A program made the position numbers and the translations under genes. The notes beneath the pieces were generated by a model, which was not told the DNA's origin, did no database searches, and saw nothing but the letters and a program-made list of their open reading frames with translations. Below, piece after piece: positions 57,147 to 64,000 of a stretch of 64,000 nucleotides of DNA. The stretch is from Gammaproteobacteria bacterium (GTDB lineage Bacteria > Pseudomonadota > Gammaproteobacteria > Steroidobacterales > Steroidobacteraceae), in NCBI GenBank assembly GCA_028293765.1, contig JAQGOG010000016.1:1-64000 (forward strand). The letters are read 5' to 3'. Position 1 is the stretch's first letter; the number at the start of each line of letters is the position of its first letter.

Positions 57147-58897
57147 ATGCGGCGCTCGACGAGTTGAGACCGGTCGCCGCGGCGGACTGCGACGCTGAAA
57201 TCCAACCGCCGTTGGCCGCGATGTCGGCGCCAATCGTAGTGCTCGAGGAAGCGACCATCGCCCGGGCGATGACGGAAGCGGAAGTTTCGGGACAGCCCGC
57301 TCGCGACATCCTGTCACGCCTTTCCGGGCTCGCCGGCGCGCCTTACGCACGAGCGCTTGCTGCAGCGTTCGACTATCGCTTCGTCGCCGGGGACGAGCTC
57401 GCGCACCTGGAGCCCGATTTCGGCCTACTCGCGCCGGCGGAAGCCACTCGGCGGCACTGCCTGATTTTCCACGAGGGTCCGCGCCTCCTTGCCGTATTTG
57501 CGGACCCGTTCGACACCACTCTGCGAGCGTGGCTGGAGATTCGCGTCGCGGGCCCGATAGAGTGGGCACTGGCCTCGCGCGAGGAACTCGCGAATCTCAC
57601 ATCGCGGCGCGCCGAAGCGCTGCGTGCGATCGATGCCGTGCTGCCCGCCGCCCAGCGAGGCGCGCAAAGCGAGCAGGGGATCGACACCCTCTCGTATGTT
57701 TCGATCAGCGAGGACGCAAGCCCGGTCATCCGCCTGGTGCACTCCACCGTCTTCGACGCCTTGCGAGCCGGCGCCAGCGACATTCACCTCGAAACCACGG
57801 CCGGCGGATTGTTAGTCCGCTACCGCGTCGACGGGGTGCTCGCGAATATTGCCAACGCCTCCGGCACCGAGCTGTCCGAACAGGTCATCTCGCGCCTCAA
57901 GGTGATGTCGGAGCTCGACATTGCGGAACGGCGCGTACCGCAGGATGGCCGGTTCAAGATCGTCTTCGAAGGCCGTCCGATCGACTTTCGCGTCTCGATC
58001 ATTCCGAGCATCTTCGGCGAGGACGCGGTCCTGCGTGTGCTCGACAAGAAGGCCCTGACGCAGCAGATGAACGGCCTGCGGCTCGATGTGCTCGGGTTCG
58101 ATGCCGAGGTGGTCGCCGAGCTGCGCAGGCTGAGCTCGTTGCCTTACGGCATGCTGCTCGTCACGGGGCCGACCGGCAGCGGCAAGACGACGACGCTGTA
58201 TGGGGCCATTTCCGAGACCCAGACCGGCCGCGACAAGATCGTGACCATCGAGGATCCGGTCGAATACCAGCTCGCCGGGGTCCTGCAGATTCCGGTGAAC
58301 GAGAAGAAAGGACTGACCTTCGCGCGCGGCCTGCGATCGATTCTGCGGCACGACCCGGACAAGATCATGGTCGGCGAGATCCGCGATCCGGAGACCGCGC
58401 AGATTGCCATTCAGTCGGCCCTCACGGGACACCTGGTGTTCACCACCGTGCACGCCAACAACGTGTTCGACGTAGTCAGTCGTTTCGTGCACATGGGTGT
58501 GGATACCTACAGTTTCGTCTCAGCCCTGTCCGGTGTGCTGGCCCAGCGCCTCGTGCGGGTCAACTGCGCGCAATGCTGCCAGGCGAGCATGCCCTCCCGG
58601 CAGCTCATCGAGGCATCAGGGGTTTCGGTCGTGGCGACGGCGTCCTTCCGATTTCGCAAAGGCCAGGGCTGCAAGCACTGTCGCGGTACGGGCTATCGGG
58701 GACGCAAGGCCGTCGGGGAGCTGCTCGTCCTCAATGACGAGATGCGCGAAGCGATCATCAACCGAGCGCCGGTGCGGCAATTGAAGGAGCTGGCGGCGCA
58801 GGCAGGCGTGCGCCTGTTGCGGGCGTCCGCGCTCGATCTCGTGCGCCGCGGGCAAACCACGCTCGAGGAGGTCAATCGTGTCACCATTATGGCGTGA
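57143..58897 (+). CDS. gspE: Secretion/pilus assembly ATPase GspE, second copy, with intact zinc motif
   Basis: 584 aa from the ATG at 57143. A long N-terminal domain (about 30-165; MshEN/T2SSE-N-like), then the ATPase core: SDIHLETT (212-219), Walker A GPTGSGKT (342-349), Walker B KIMVGEIRD (about 407-415), His box VFTTVHANN. The zinc module is present: Cys475-x-x-Cys478 and Cys510-x-x-Cys513 (CKHCRGTGYRG), unlike the GspE at 13009. Overlaps gspF by four bases. Confidence 0.93.
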   Translation: MNAALDELRPVAAADCDAEIQPPLAAMSAPIVVLEEATIARAMTEAEVSGQPARDILSRLSGLAGAPYARALAAAFDYRFVAGDELAHLEPDFGLLAPAEATRRHCLIFHEGPRLLAVFADPFDTTLRAWLEIRVAGPIEWALASREELANLTSRRAEALRAIDAVLPAAQRGAQSEQGIDTLSYVSISEDASPVIRLVHSTVFDALRAGASDIHLETTAGGLLVRYRVDGVLANIANASGTELSEQVISRLKVMSELDIAERRVPQDGRFKIVFEGRPIDFRVSIIPSIFGEDAVLRVLDKKALTQQMNGLRLDVLGFDAEVVAELRRLSSLPYGMLLVTGPTGSGKTTTLYGAISETQTGRDKIVTIEDPVEYQLAGVLQIPVNEKKGLTFARGLRSILRHDPDKIMVGEIRDPETAQIAIQSALTGHLVFTTVHANNVFDVVSRFVHMGVDTYSFVSALSGVLAQRLVRVNCAQCCQASMPSRQLIEASGVSVVATASFRFRKGQGCKHCRGTGYRGRKAVGELLVLNDEMREAIINRAPVRQLKELAAQAGVRLLRASALDLVRRGQTTLEEVNRVTIMA

Positions 58898-59693
58898 CGA
58901 GATAGGCGTTCACCTGTCGCCGCACAGAGTGTGTTTGGTCCGCGTCGCACGCGGCATCAGGCCCGCGCTCGCCGCCCAACATGAGCAGGAGGTTGAATCC
59001 GAGACTGCCGGGCATTGGGCGGGTCCGCTGGCCGCGCTGGACGGCCTGTTGGCCGAATCGCAATGGCAGGGCGCCGCGCTTCGCGTAGTCCTCGCGGATT
59101 GCTGGGCTCGTTACGCCATCGTGCCCTGGGCAGCCGATCTGAGCTCGTCGCAGGAGCGGCTGGGCCACGCTCGCCAACTCCTCGCCAGTACGTATGGTGA
59201 CGCGGTCAGCGGCTGGGACGTGCGTCTGTCGGACGCTCCACCTCAGTCCTCGCGTATCGCCTGCACCTTGCCTCTTGAGTTGCTCGAGGGCGTGCGTGGA
59301 ATTTGCTCGAAACACGGCACAAAATTGGCAACCTTGCAGCCGCAGCTCGTGGCTGCGTACGAGAACTGGCGCCGTCATCTACCCGCGTCGGGCGGCTGGT
59401 TTGTTACGGTCGGCGCGGGCACCCTCGCAGCGGCTCGGGTAGCACGCCACTCGTGGGACCGCGTGCATAACGTGCGCATTGGCTCGGACTGGGCTCGGGA
59501 GCTGAAGCGTCTACAGACGTTCGGACGCCTGGCAAGCACCAGTCCCGATGAGGGCCAGGTATACGTCGACGCACCGCAGGCCTGGCGCGAAGTCGCCGGC
59601 ACCGCTGGACGCGACCTGCACTGGCTGGAGGACGATGCGGGGTCGCAGTCGACTCTACAGCGGCTCGGGCGCGTCCAGAGGCTCGCCGCATGA
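58878..59693 (+). CDS. PilM/MshI/GspL-like cytoplasmic actin-fold component
   Basis: 271 aa from a GTG at 58878, overlapping gspE by 20 bases. The N-terminal WRDEIGVHLSPHRVCLVRVARG, middle LRVVLADCWARYAIVPWAADL and later GWFVTVGAGTLAAARVARH fit the actin-like fold of PilM or the cytoplasmic part of GspL. There is no TM helix, so it is more PilM-like; the TM part is in the next gene. It probably connects the ATPase to the inner-membrane platform. Confidence 0.7.
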   Translation: MSPLWRDEIGVHLSPHRVCLVRVARGIRPALAAQHEQEVESETAGHWAGPLAALDGLLAESQWQGAALRVVLADCWARYAIVPWAADLSSSQERLGHARQLLASTYGDAVSGWDVRLSDAPPQSSRIACTLPLELLEGVRGICSKHGTKLATLQPQLVAAYENWRRHLPASGGWFVTVGAGTLAAARVARHSWDRVHNVRIGSDWARELKRLQTFGRLASTSPDEGQVYVDAPQAWREVAGTAGRDLHWLEDDAGSQSTLQRLGRVQRLAA

Positions 59694-60220
59694 CCGCCCC
59701 TGCGGTCATGCTCGATTTCGCCGGTCCCCGTGTGCGAACGACGCTCACGGGCGTCGTGTTGTTGATTTTCGGCCTGGCCGCGGTGACGGCCGCGTGTCTC
59801 GAATATCGAGCGGCGACGACCAAACGAGCGGGTCTGGAGCTCAGGCTCGCCGCGGTCCTGCGCCATTCGCCCCACGAATCCGTCAACACGCGAGCCAGCG
59901 CGCGTCTGGGCGAAGAAGCTGCCGGGATAGCCCGCCAGCTCGGGACGCCGTGGACGGCTATGCTGGCGGACCTCGAGGCCGCGAGCCGGGATACCGAGGG
60001 ACGGATCGCGGTGCTGTCCGTCGAGCCCGACTACGACAAGCATCTGGTCCGCATCAATGGGGAATCCCGGGATTTGTCGGTGGCGCTGGCGTATCTGCAG
60101 CGACTGCAGGAAAGCCGCTCCCTACGGTATCCGATGCTGGACAGCCACGACGTGGTTGCCGAAGACAAGGAGCACCCGGTGCGCTTCGCGATGACTGCGC
60201 AGTGGCGGGAATTGCCATGA
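59690..60220 (+). CDS. PilN-like bitopic membrane protein
   Basis: 176 aa, ATGA overlap with the gene before (59690-59693). One TM helix (about 17-37, TTLTGVVLLIFGLAAVTAACL), coiled coil (38-80), then a small ferredoxin-like domain ending IAVLSVEPDYDKHLVRINGESRDLSVALAYLQRLQ. This is the PilN layout; sequence similarity is weak. Confidence 0.65.
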   Translation: MTAPAVMLDFAGPRVRTTLTGVVLLIFGLAAVTAACLEYRAATTKRAGLELRLAAVLRHSPHESVNTRASARLGEEAAGIARQLGTPWTAMLADLEAASRDTEGRIAVLSVEPDYDKHLVRINGESRDLSVALAYLQRLQESRSLRYPMLDSHDVVAEDKEHPVRFAMTAQWRELP

Positions 60221-60924
60221 CTGCCCCGACGCCGATCACTGCGAAGGTGACACCGATTTCATCCGTGTCACCGCACTCGACCGCCATCGCCCCTGTGTCC
60301 TCCGCCCGCGCGGCGGCACGGTCCTCGACACCACCCCCCGTCGCGAAGACGACTCATAGCCGCAGCGTATCGTCGCGCCTTGGGGACGCAGTTGTCCGAG
60401 CAGTTCCCCTGGGCTATTACCACCTGGTTAGGGTGGGCCCCGCTGGAATCGCCGGCGTTGCCGCGACGCTCGCCGCAGTGGCGATCGGCGCGATCGCGCT
60501 CATCGCCGGCCGAAATGCTACCGACTCGCTGGCCGCACAGATCGCAAGCGCCCAGCATCGCCCGACCGCCGCCTCGAGCACGGCGGAGGGGATCGGTAAA
60601 GTAGTAGCGGCCCTTCCCACGCGCGACCAGATTCCGGCGGTGATGGGTGTGATGTTGCAGCAGGCGCAGAAGTCAGGAGTGGCGCTCGACACGGGCCACT
60701 ACTCGTACAGCCCACCCAAGGCAGGCGGCGTGGGCCGCTACGAGCTCGAATTTCCCGTGAAGGCGGAATACCCCAGCGTCCGCGACTTCATCAATCGGAC
60801 GCTGACGGCGGTGCCGTCCGCAGGTCTGGACAAGCTGCGTATCGAACGCAAGGTTGTCGGGGATACCGTAGTGAGCGCGGACGTCCGTTTCGTGGTCTTC
60901 GTGCGCAGCGGGTCGGAACCATGA
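60217..60924 (+). CDS. PilO/GspM-like membrane protein
   Basis: 235 aa from the ATG at 60217 (ATGA overlap). A low-complexity Ser/Thr/Pro N-terminus (1-55), one TM helix (about 76-98, VAATLAAVAIGAIALIAG), then a ferredoxin-like domain with VMGVMLQQAQKSGVALDTG and YELEFPVKAEYPSVRDFINRTL. The PilO/GspM arrangement is expected after PilN. Confidence 0.65.
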   Translation: MTAPTPITAKVTPISSVSPHSTAIAPVSSARAAARSSTPPPVAKTTHSRSVSSRLGDAVVRAVPLGYYHLVRVGPAGIAGVAATLAAVAIGAIALIAGRNATDSLAAQIASAQHRPTAASSTAEGIGKVVAALPTRDQIPAVMGVMLQQAQKSGVALDTGHYSYSPPKAGGVGRYELEFPVKAEYPSVRDFINRTLTAVPSAGLDKLRIERKVVGDTVVSADVRFVVFVRSGSEP

Positions 60925-61457
60925 AGATGACAATACGCAGCAAAGTTCTGGTCGGCATTGCCGGCTCGATCGCCGCGTACGTCCTTTTTGCGCCGACAGA
61001 TTCCCAGACCGTCGACCCCGCCAAGACCGGTGAAAGGGCGCCTGCCGTGCGTTCGCCGCGTCGTGCGGAAACACACGGCGAGCGCGCTCTGCACGCGCTT
61101 TACCTGCTCACGCATCGTGTGTCCGACGGCGCCTCGGCAAACGCGCTGTTTGCTGCGCATTCCTGGTACTCGCCGCCACCTCCGCCCCCGCCAGTGCCCT
61201 CGATGTCCGCAGCACAGGTCGTCGCGCTCCAGGTACCCACGGCGCCGCCGCTGCCATTTGCCTTCATGGGCAGCTATACCCCGGATGGCTCGACACCCGT
61301 ATTTTTTCTCACGCAGGGAGATCGTGTCTACAACGTTCGGATCGGCGACACGCTCGATACTACCTACAGCGTCGATTCGTTCGCAAACGGGCAGCTCGTG
61401 CTGACCTACAAGCCTTTAAAAATACAACAACAACTCTCTGTCGGAGGCGCACCATGA
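60921..61457 (+). CDS. PilP/GspC-like periplasmic linker protein
   Basis: 178 aa, ATGA overlap with the gene before. N-terminal TM segment (about 5-24, IRSKVLVGIAGSIAAYVLFA), a run of eight prolines (residues 85-91 region) and a C-terminal beta domain PFAFMGSYTPDGSTPVFFLTQGDRVYNVRIGDTLDTTYSVDSF, then LTYKPLKIQQQL. This matches the PilP / GspC-HR fold that contacts the secretin N0 domain. Confidence 0.65.
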   Translation: MKMTIRSKVLVGIAGSIAAYVLFAPTDSQTVDPAKTGERAPAVRSPRRAETHGERALHALYLLTHRVSDGASANALFAAHSWYSPPPPPPPVPSMSAAQVVALQVPTAPPLPFAFMGSYTPDGSTPVFFLTQGDRVYNVRIGDTLDTTYSVDSFANGQLVLTYKPLKIQQQLSVGGAP

Positions 61458-63973
61458 CGCTATTCTCGCGCCGGGTCGCCGGGTCTGTGGCGATTGTCAT
61501 TCTAGTCGCAGGCTGCGCGGCGGATCGGCTTCACCGTGCAGGGCTCGCCGCGATCGAGCGGGGCGACTACGAGGTCGGCGTCACCAAGCTGACTGAGGCG
61601 TCCAGCAAGGATCCCCACAACATGGAGTATCGGCTGGATCTGCAAGCCCGGCGCGAGGCGGCAGTGCAACATCTGGTCGCGGATGCCGACAATGCGCGGG
61701 CGGCCGGGCAACTCGACAGAGCCGACCAGATTTATCGGCGGGTGCTCGCCATAGATTCGAATAACGACAGAGCCACCGCGGGTCTTGCGGGTCTGGGGAG
61801 TGACGCGCGTCACGCCGCGACGGTGGCGGAGGCGCGCAAGGATTTAGAGCGCAGGGACTACGATTCCGCGGAGGCAAAAATGCGGGGGGTCCTCGCCGAG
61901 GATCCCAGCTACACACTCGCGCAGGATCTCGCTTCCGCAGTCACTCTGGCGCGGGGTCCCACGACAGTAGCGCCGCGTCTGAAGACGCGCGACAACCGCA
62001 AAGTCACCCTGCAGTTCCGGGATGCGCCCACCAAGATGGTCTTCGAAGTGCTGTCGCGCGAGACCGGCATCAACTTCATCCTCGACAAGGACATCAAGAG
62101 CGACGGCAAGACCACGATTTTCGTGCAGGACGTGCCGGTGGAACAGGCGATCGACCTGGTGCTGGCGCAGAACTCGCTGACTCGCCAGATCATGGCCTCC
62201 AACATGGTGCTGATCTATCCGAATAATCCCGCCAAGCAGAAGGAGTACCAGGAAGAGATCGTTCGGACCTTTTACGTCACGAACGCAGCTCCCAAGGATG
62301 TGGAGAGCATGTTGAAGACCGTGCTTGGCGCCAAGACGCTGTTCATCGACGAGCGGGCCAATGTCGTCGTGATGCGCGATACGCCCGATGCGGTGCGAAT
62401 GGCGGAAAAATTGGTCGCTTCCCTGGATATCGCGGAGCCGGAAGTCATGCTCGAGGTGGAGATCCTCGAGATCTCCCGCAGCCGGCTGACGGACCTGGGA
62501 ATCGCTTATCCGACGTCGGCAACGCTCACGCCGTCGTCGCTCGCAACGGGCGTTGGGGCCTCCTCCGGCCTGCGTCTGTCGGATCTCAGTCATCAGAATT
62601 CAAAGACCATCGGCATCTCGCAGCTCAGCGTGACGTTGAACGCGATGAAGCAGGTCGGATTGGCCAACACGCTGGCCAGCCCACGCATCAGGGCGCGCAA
62701 CAAGGAGAAGGCGAAAATCCTGATCGGGCAACGGGAGCCTGTCATTACGAACAGCGTGACGCCCACCGCCGCCGGCACTGCGGTGGTCACGGGCTCCGTG
62801 CAATACCTGGATGTGGGCCTCACGCTGGAAGTGCAGCCCACGATCTACCTGGACAGCGACGTCGCCATCAAGATCAACCTGGAGGTCAGCTCGATCCTGA
62901 AGCAGATCACGACCGCGTCCGGCACGATCGCGTACGAGATCGGCACACGCAACGCCAACACTCTGCTGCGCCTGAAGGATGGCGAAACACAGATCCTCGC
63001 CGGGCTCATCCAGGACTCGGATACTCGCAGCGCCAACAAAATCCCAGGGCTCGGCGATATTCCCATACTGGGGCGGCTGTTCGGCACAAACCACTCGGAC
63101 CGGGAGAAAAGCGAGGTCGTCCTGTCGATCACGCCACGCATCATCCGCATGCAATCGCGCCCGGCGAGCGACACGACGGAATTCTGGTACGGGACGGAGA
63201 GCCGGACGCACAGTGCCCCTCTGGCTTCAGGAGCGAGTGCCAGCGGTGGCGGCGGTTCCGCCGGACCGAGCGCGCCTGCCGTCGCCGCGCCGGGCTCCGT
63301 CTCCGGAAGTGCCGGATCGGCGGTGCAGATGCCGTCCCAGCCTCCCATGGCGCCGGCGCCTGCGTCGCCGCCACCGCAGACAGGCGCCGTAATCAAATCG
63401 GCGCCGGCCCCACAGCACGTGCCAATCGCGGAGCCCCCCGCGCCCGTTGTGGCGAGCGCTGTGCCTTCCCCGCCTCCGCCAGCCGAAGCGAGTGATACAC
63501 CGCTTGCCGGGAGCGCGGCTGCCGCACCCGCGCCGCCCAGCGTACCGGCGCCCGTAAGCGCACCTGCGTCGCGACCCGCGCTCACCCTTGAGGGACCGTC
63601 CAATGCGCGCGTAGGCGAGGAGTTCGACGTCGCCGTGCACCTCTCTACCGAGCAGGCGATTACGCGATTACGTTCGCAGGTTCGCTACGATTCGACGGTA
63701 CTGCAACTCGTGAGTGCGACGACGGGCGATGTGGTTCCGACCGCAGCGGGGAGCCCGACGGTCAATACACACCCGGGCGGCGCACAGCTAGAGATCATCA
63801 CGACGCCCGACGATCCTGTGCATGGCGATGGCGGTGTCATGACTTTGCATTTCAAGGTACTGAAGGCAAGGCCTACGACGAATGTCGCCGCCATGCTCTC
63901 CGTTCTCGGTGCGGCGGGCGCGGCACTCGGCAGCAGCGCCGCGCAACCGCTCGCGATCGCGATTCAGCCATGA
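61454..63973 (+). CDS. gspD: Lipoprotein secretin GspD with TPR N-terminus and C-terminal cohesin-like domain
   Basis: 839 aa, ATGA overlap with the gene before. A lipobox (LVAG-Cys21) anchors it to the outer membrane without a pilotin. TPR repeats (about 25-165) precede N-domains (KVTLQFRDAPTKMVFEVLSRETGINFILD...). The secretin core runs about 335-560 (LANTLASPRIRARNKEKAKILIG; VQYLDVGLTLEVQPTIYLD; ETQILAGLIQDSD; VVLSITPRII). A 125-residue Pro/Ala linker leads to a cohesin-like beta domain (708-839: PALTLEGPSNARVGEEFDVAV ... GGVMTLHFKVL). This domain may bind a partner or substrate outside the pore. Confidence 0.9.
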   Translation: MTLFSRRVAGSVAIVILVAGCAADRLHRAGLAAIERGDYEVGVTKLTEASSKDPHNMEYRLDLQARREAAVQHLVADADNARAAGQLDRADQIYRRVLAIDSNNDRATAGLAGLGSDARHAATVAEARKDLERRDYDSAEAKMRGVLAEDPSYTLAQDLASAVTLARGPTTVAPRLKTRDNRKVTLQFRDAPTKMVFEVLSRETGINFILDKDIKSDGKTTIFVQDVPVEQAIDLVLAQNSLTRQIMASNMVLIYPNNPAKQKEYQEEIVRTFYVTNAAPKDVESMLKTVLGAKTLFIDERANVVVMRDTPDAVRMAEKLVASLDIAEPEVMLEVEILEISRSRLTDLGIAYPTSATLTPSSLATGVGASSGLRLSDLSHQNSKTIGISQLSVTLNAMKQVGLANTLASPRIRARNKEKAKILIGQREPVITNSVTPTAAGTAVVTGSVQYLDVGLTLEVQPTIYLDSDVAIKINLEVSSILKQITTASGTIAYEIGTRNANTLLRLKDGETQILAGLIQDSDTRSANKIPGLGDIPILGRLFGTNHSDREKSEVVLSITPRIIRMQSRPASDTTEFWYGTESRTHSAPLASGASASGGGGSAGPSAPAVAAPGSVSGSAGSAVQMPSQPPMAPAPASPPPQTGAVIKSAPAPQHVPIAEPPAPVVASAVPSPPPPAEASDTPLAGSAAAAPAPPSVPAPVSAPASRPALTLEGPSNARVGEEFDVAVHLSTEQAITRLRSQVRYDSTVLQLVSATTGDVVPTAAGSPTVNTHPGGAQLEIITTPDDPVHGDGGVMTLHFKVLKARPTTNVAAMLSVLGAAGAALGSSAAQPLAIAIQP

Positions 63974-64000
63974 GCCGTGCGCGCAGCCGCGGCTTCACCC
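63970..64000 (+). CDS. Start of a further pseudopilin (partial)
   Basis: The ATG at 63970 overlaps the secretin stop (ATGA). The ten visible codons read MSRARSRGFT, a basic leader ending Gly-Phe-Thr as at a prepilin peptidase site (compare RSGG-FTLLEL of the GspG here). It is probably a minor pseudopilin (GspH/I-type); the rest is beyond the right edge. Confidence 0.6.
   Translation, partial: MSRARSRGFT

Overview
The window is high-GC, densely packed chromosomal DNA with no rRNA, tRNA or CRISPR that I could find. It most resembles a gammaproteobacterium of the Xanthomonadales/Nevskiales/Steroidobacter type. The reasons are a yceF/yceD-rpmF-plsX-fabH block, a LexA-box-controlled lexA-imuA-imuB-dnaE2 cassette, and the gammaproteobacterial gene order clpS-clpA-infA-aat-trxB-ftsK-lolA-rarA-serS. 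The exact genus is inference.

Layout. 1-3.8 kb: end of a probable pseudouridine synthase, yceF (minus), then yceD-rpmF-plsX-fabH (ribosome and lipid precursor supply). 3.9-4.2 kb: Lpp/OprI-like alanine-zipper lipoprotein (minus). 4.8-11.2 kb: SOS mutagenesis cassette under one visible LexA box. 11.3-18.1 kb (minus): a small acidic protein and type II secretion genes gspC-D-E-F without pseudopilins, with copies of a double-hairpin repeat between them. 18.3-24.4 kb: the N-degron pathway (clpS, clpA, aat) with infA, a FemAB/GNAT-like protein and trxB. 24.5-30.9 kb: ftsK-lolA-vanZ-like-rarA-serS operon.

30.9-50.7 kb is an accessory region. Two paralogous modules (IclR regulator plus Tat-exported SpdH-like flavin amine oxidase) flank a TonB-dependent receptor and a secreted subtilase. 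An amino-acid permease, an allene-oxide-cyclase-like protein, an orphan molybdenum hydroxylase, MauE/MauD-like proteins, a 2OG-Fe(II) oxygenase and a peroxiredoxin follow. A shared TATCGAT-containing motif lies in front of both iclR genes and the receptor gene, which suggests one amine/peptide-scavenging regulon. The same region carries several decaying genes: a photolyase with its middle deleted, a half TauE/SafE permease, a truncated APC permease and a frameshifted PuuB-like oxidase.

51.4-64.0 kb: a regulatory block (NarL-type regulator with Glu at the phospho-acceptor position, soluble PAS histidine kinase, lytic transglycosylase, second NarL-type regulator) beside a second, hybrid type II secretion/type IV pilus-like operon. 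Its order is gspG-gspF-gspE, PilM/N/O/P-like proteins, then a lipoprotein secretin ending in a cohesin-like domain, and it runs off the right edge in the first codons of another pseudopilin. The two regulators and kinase plausibly control this system.
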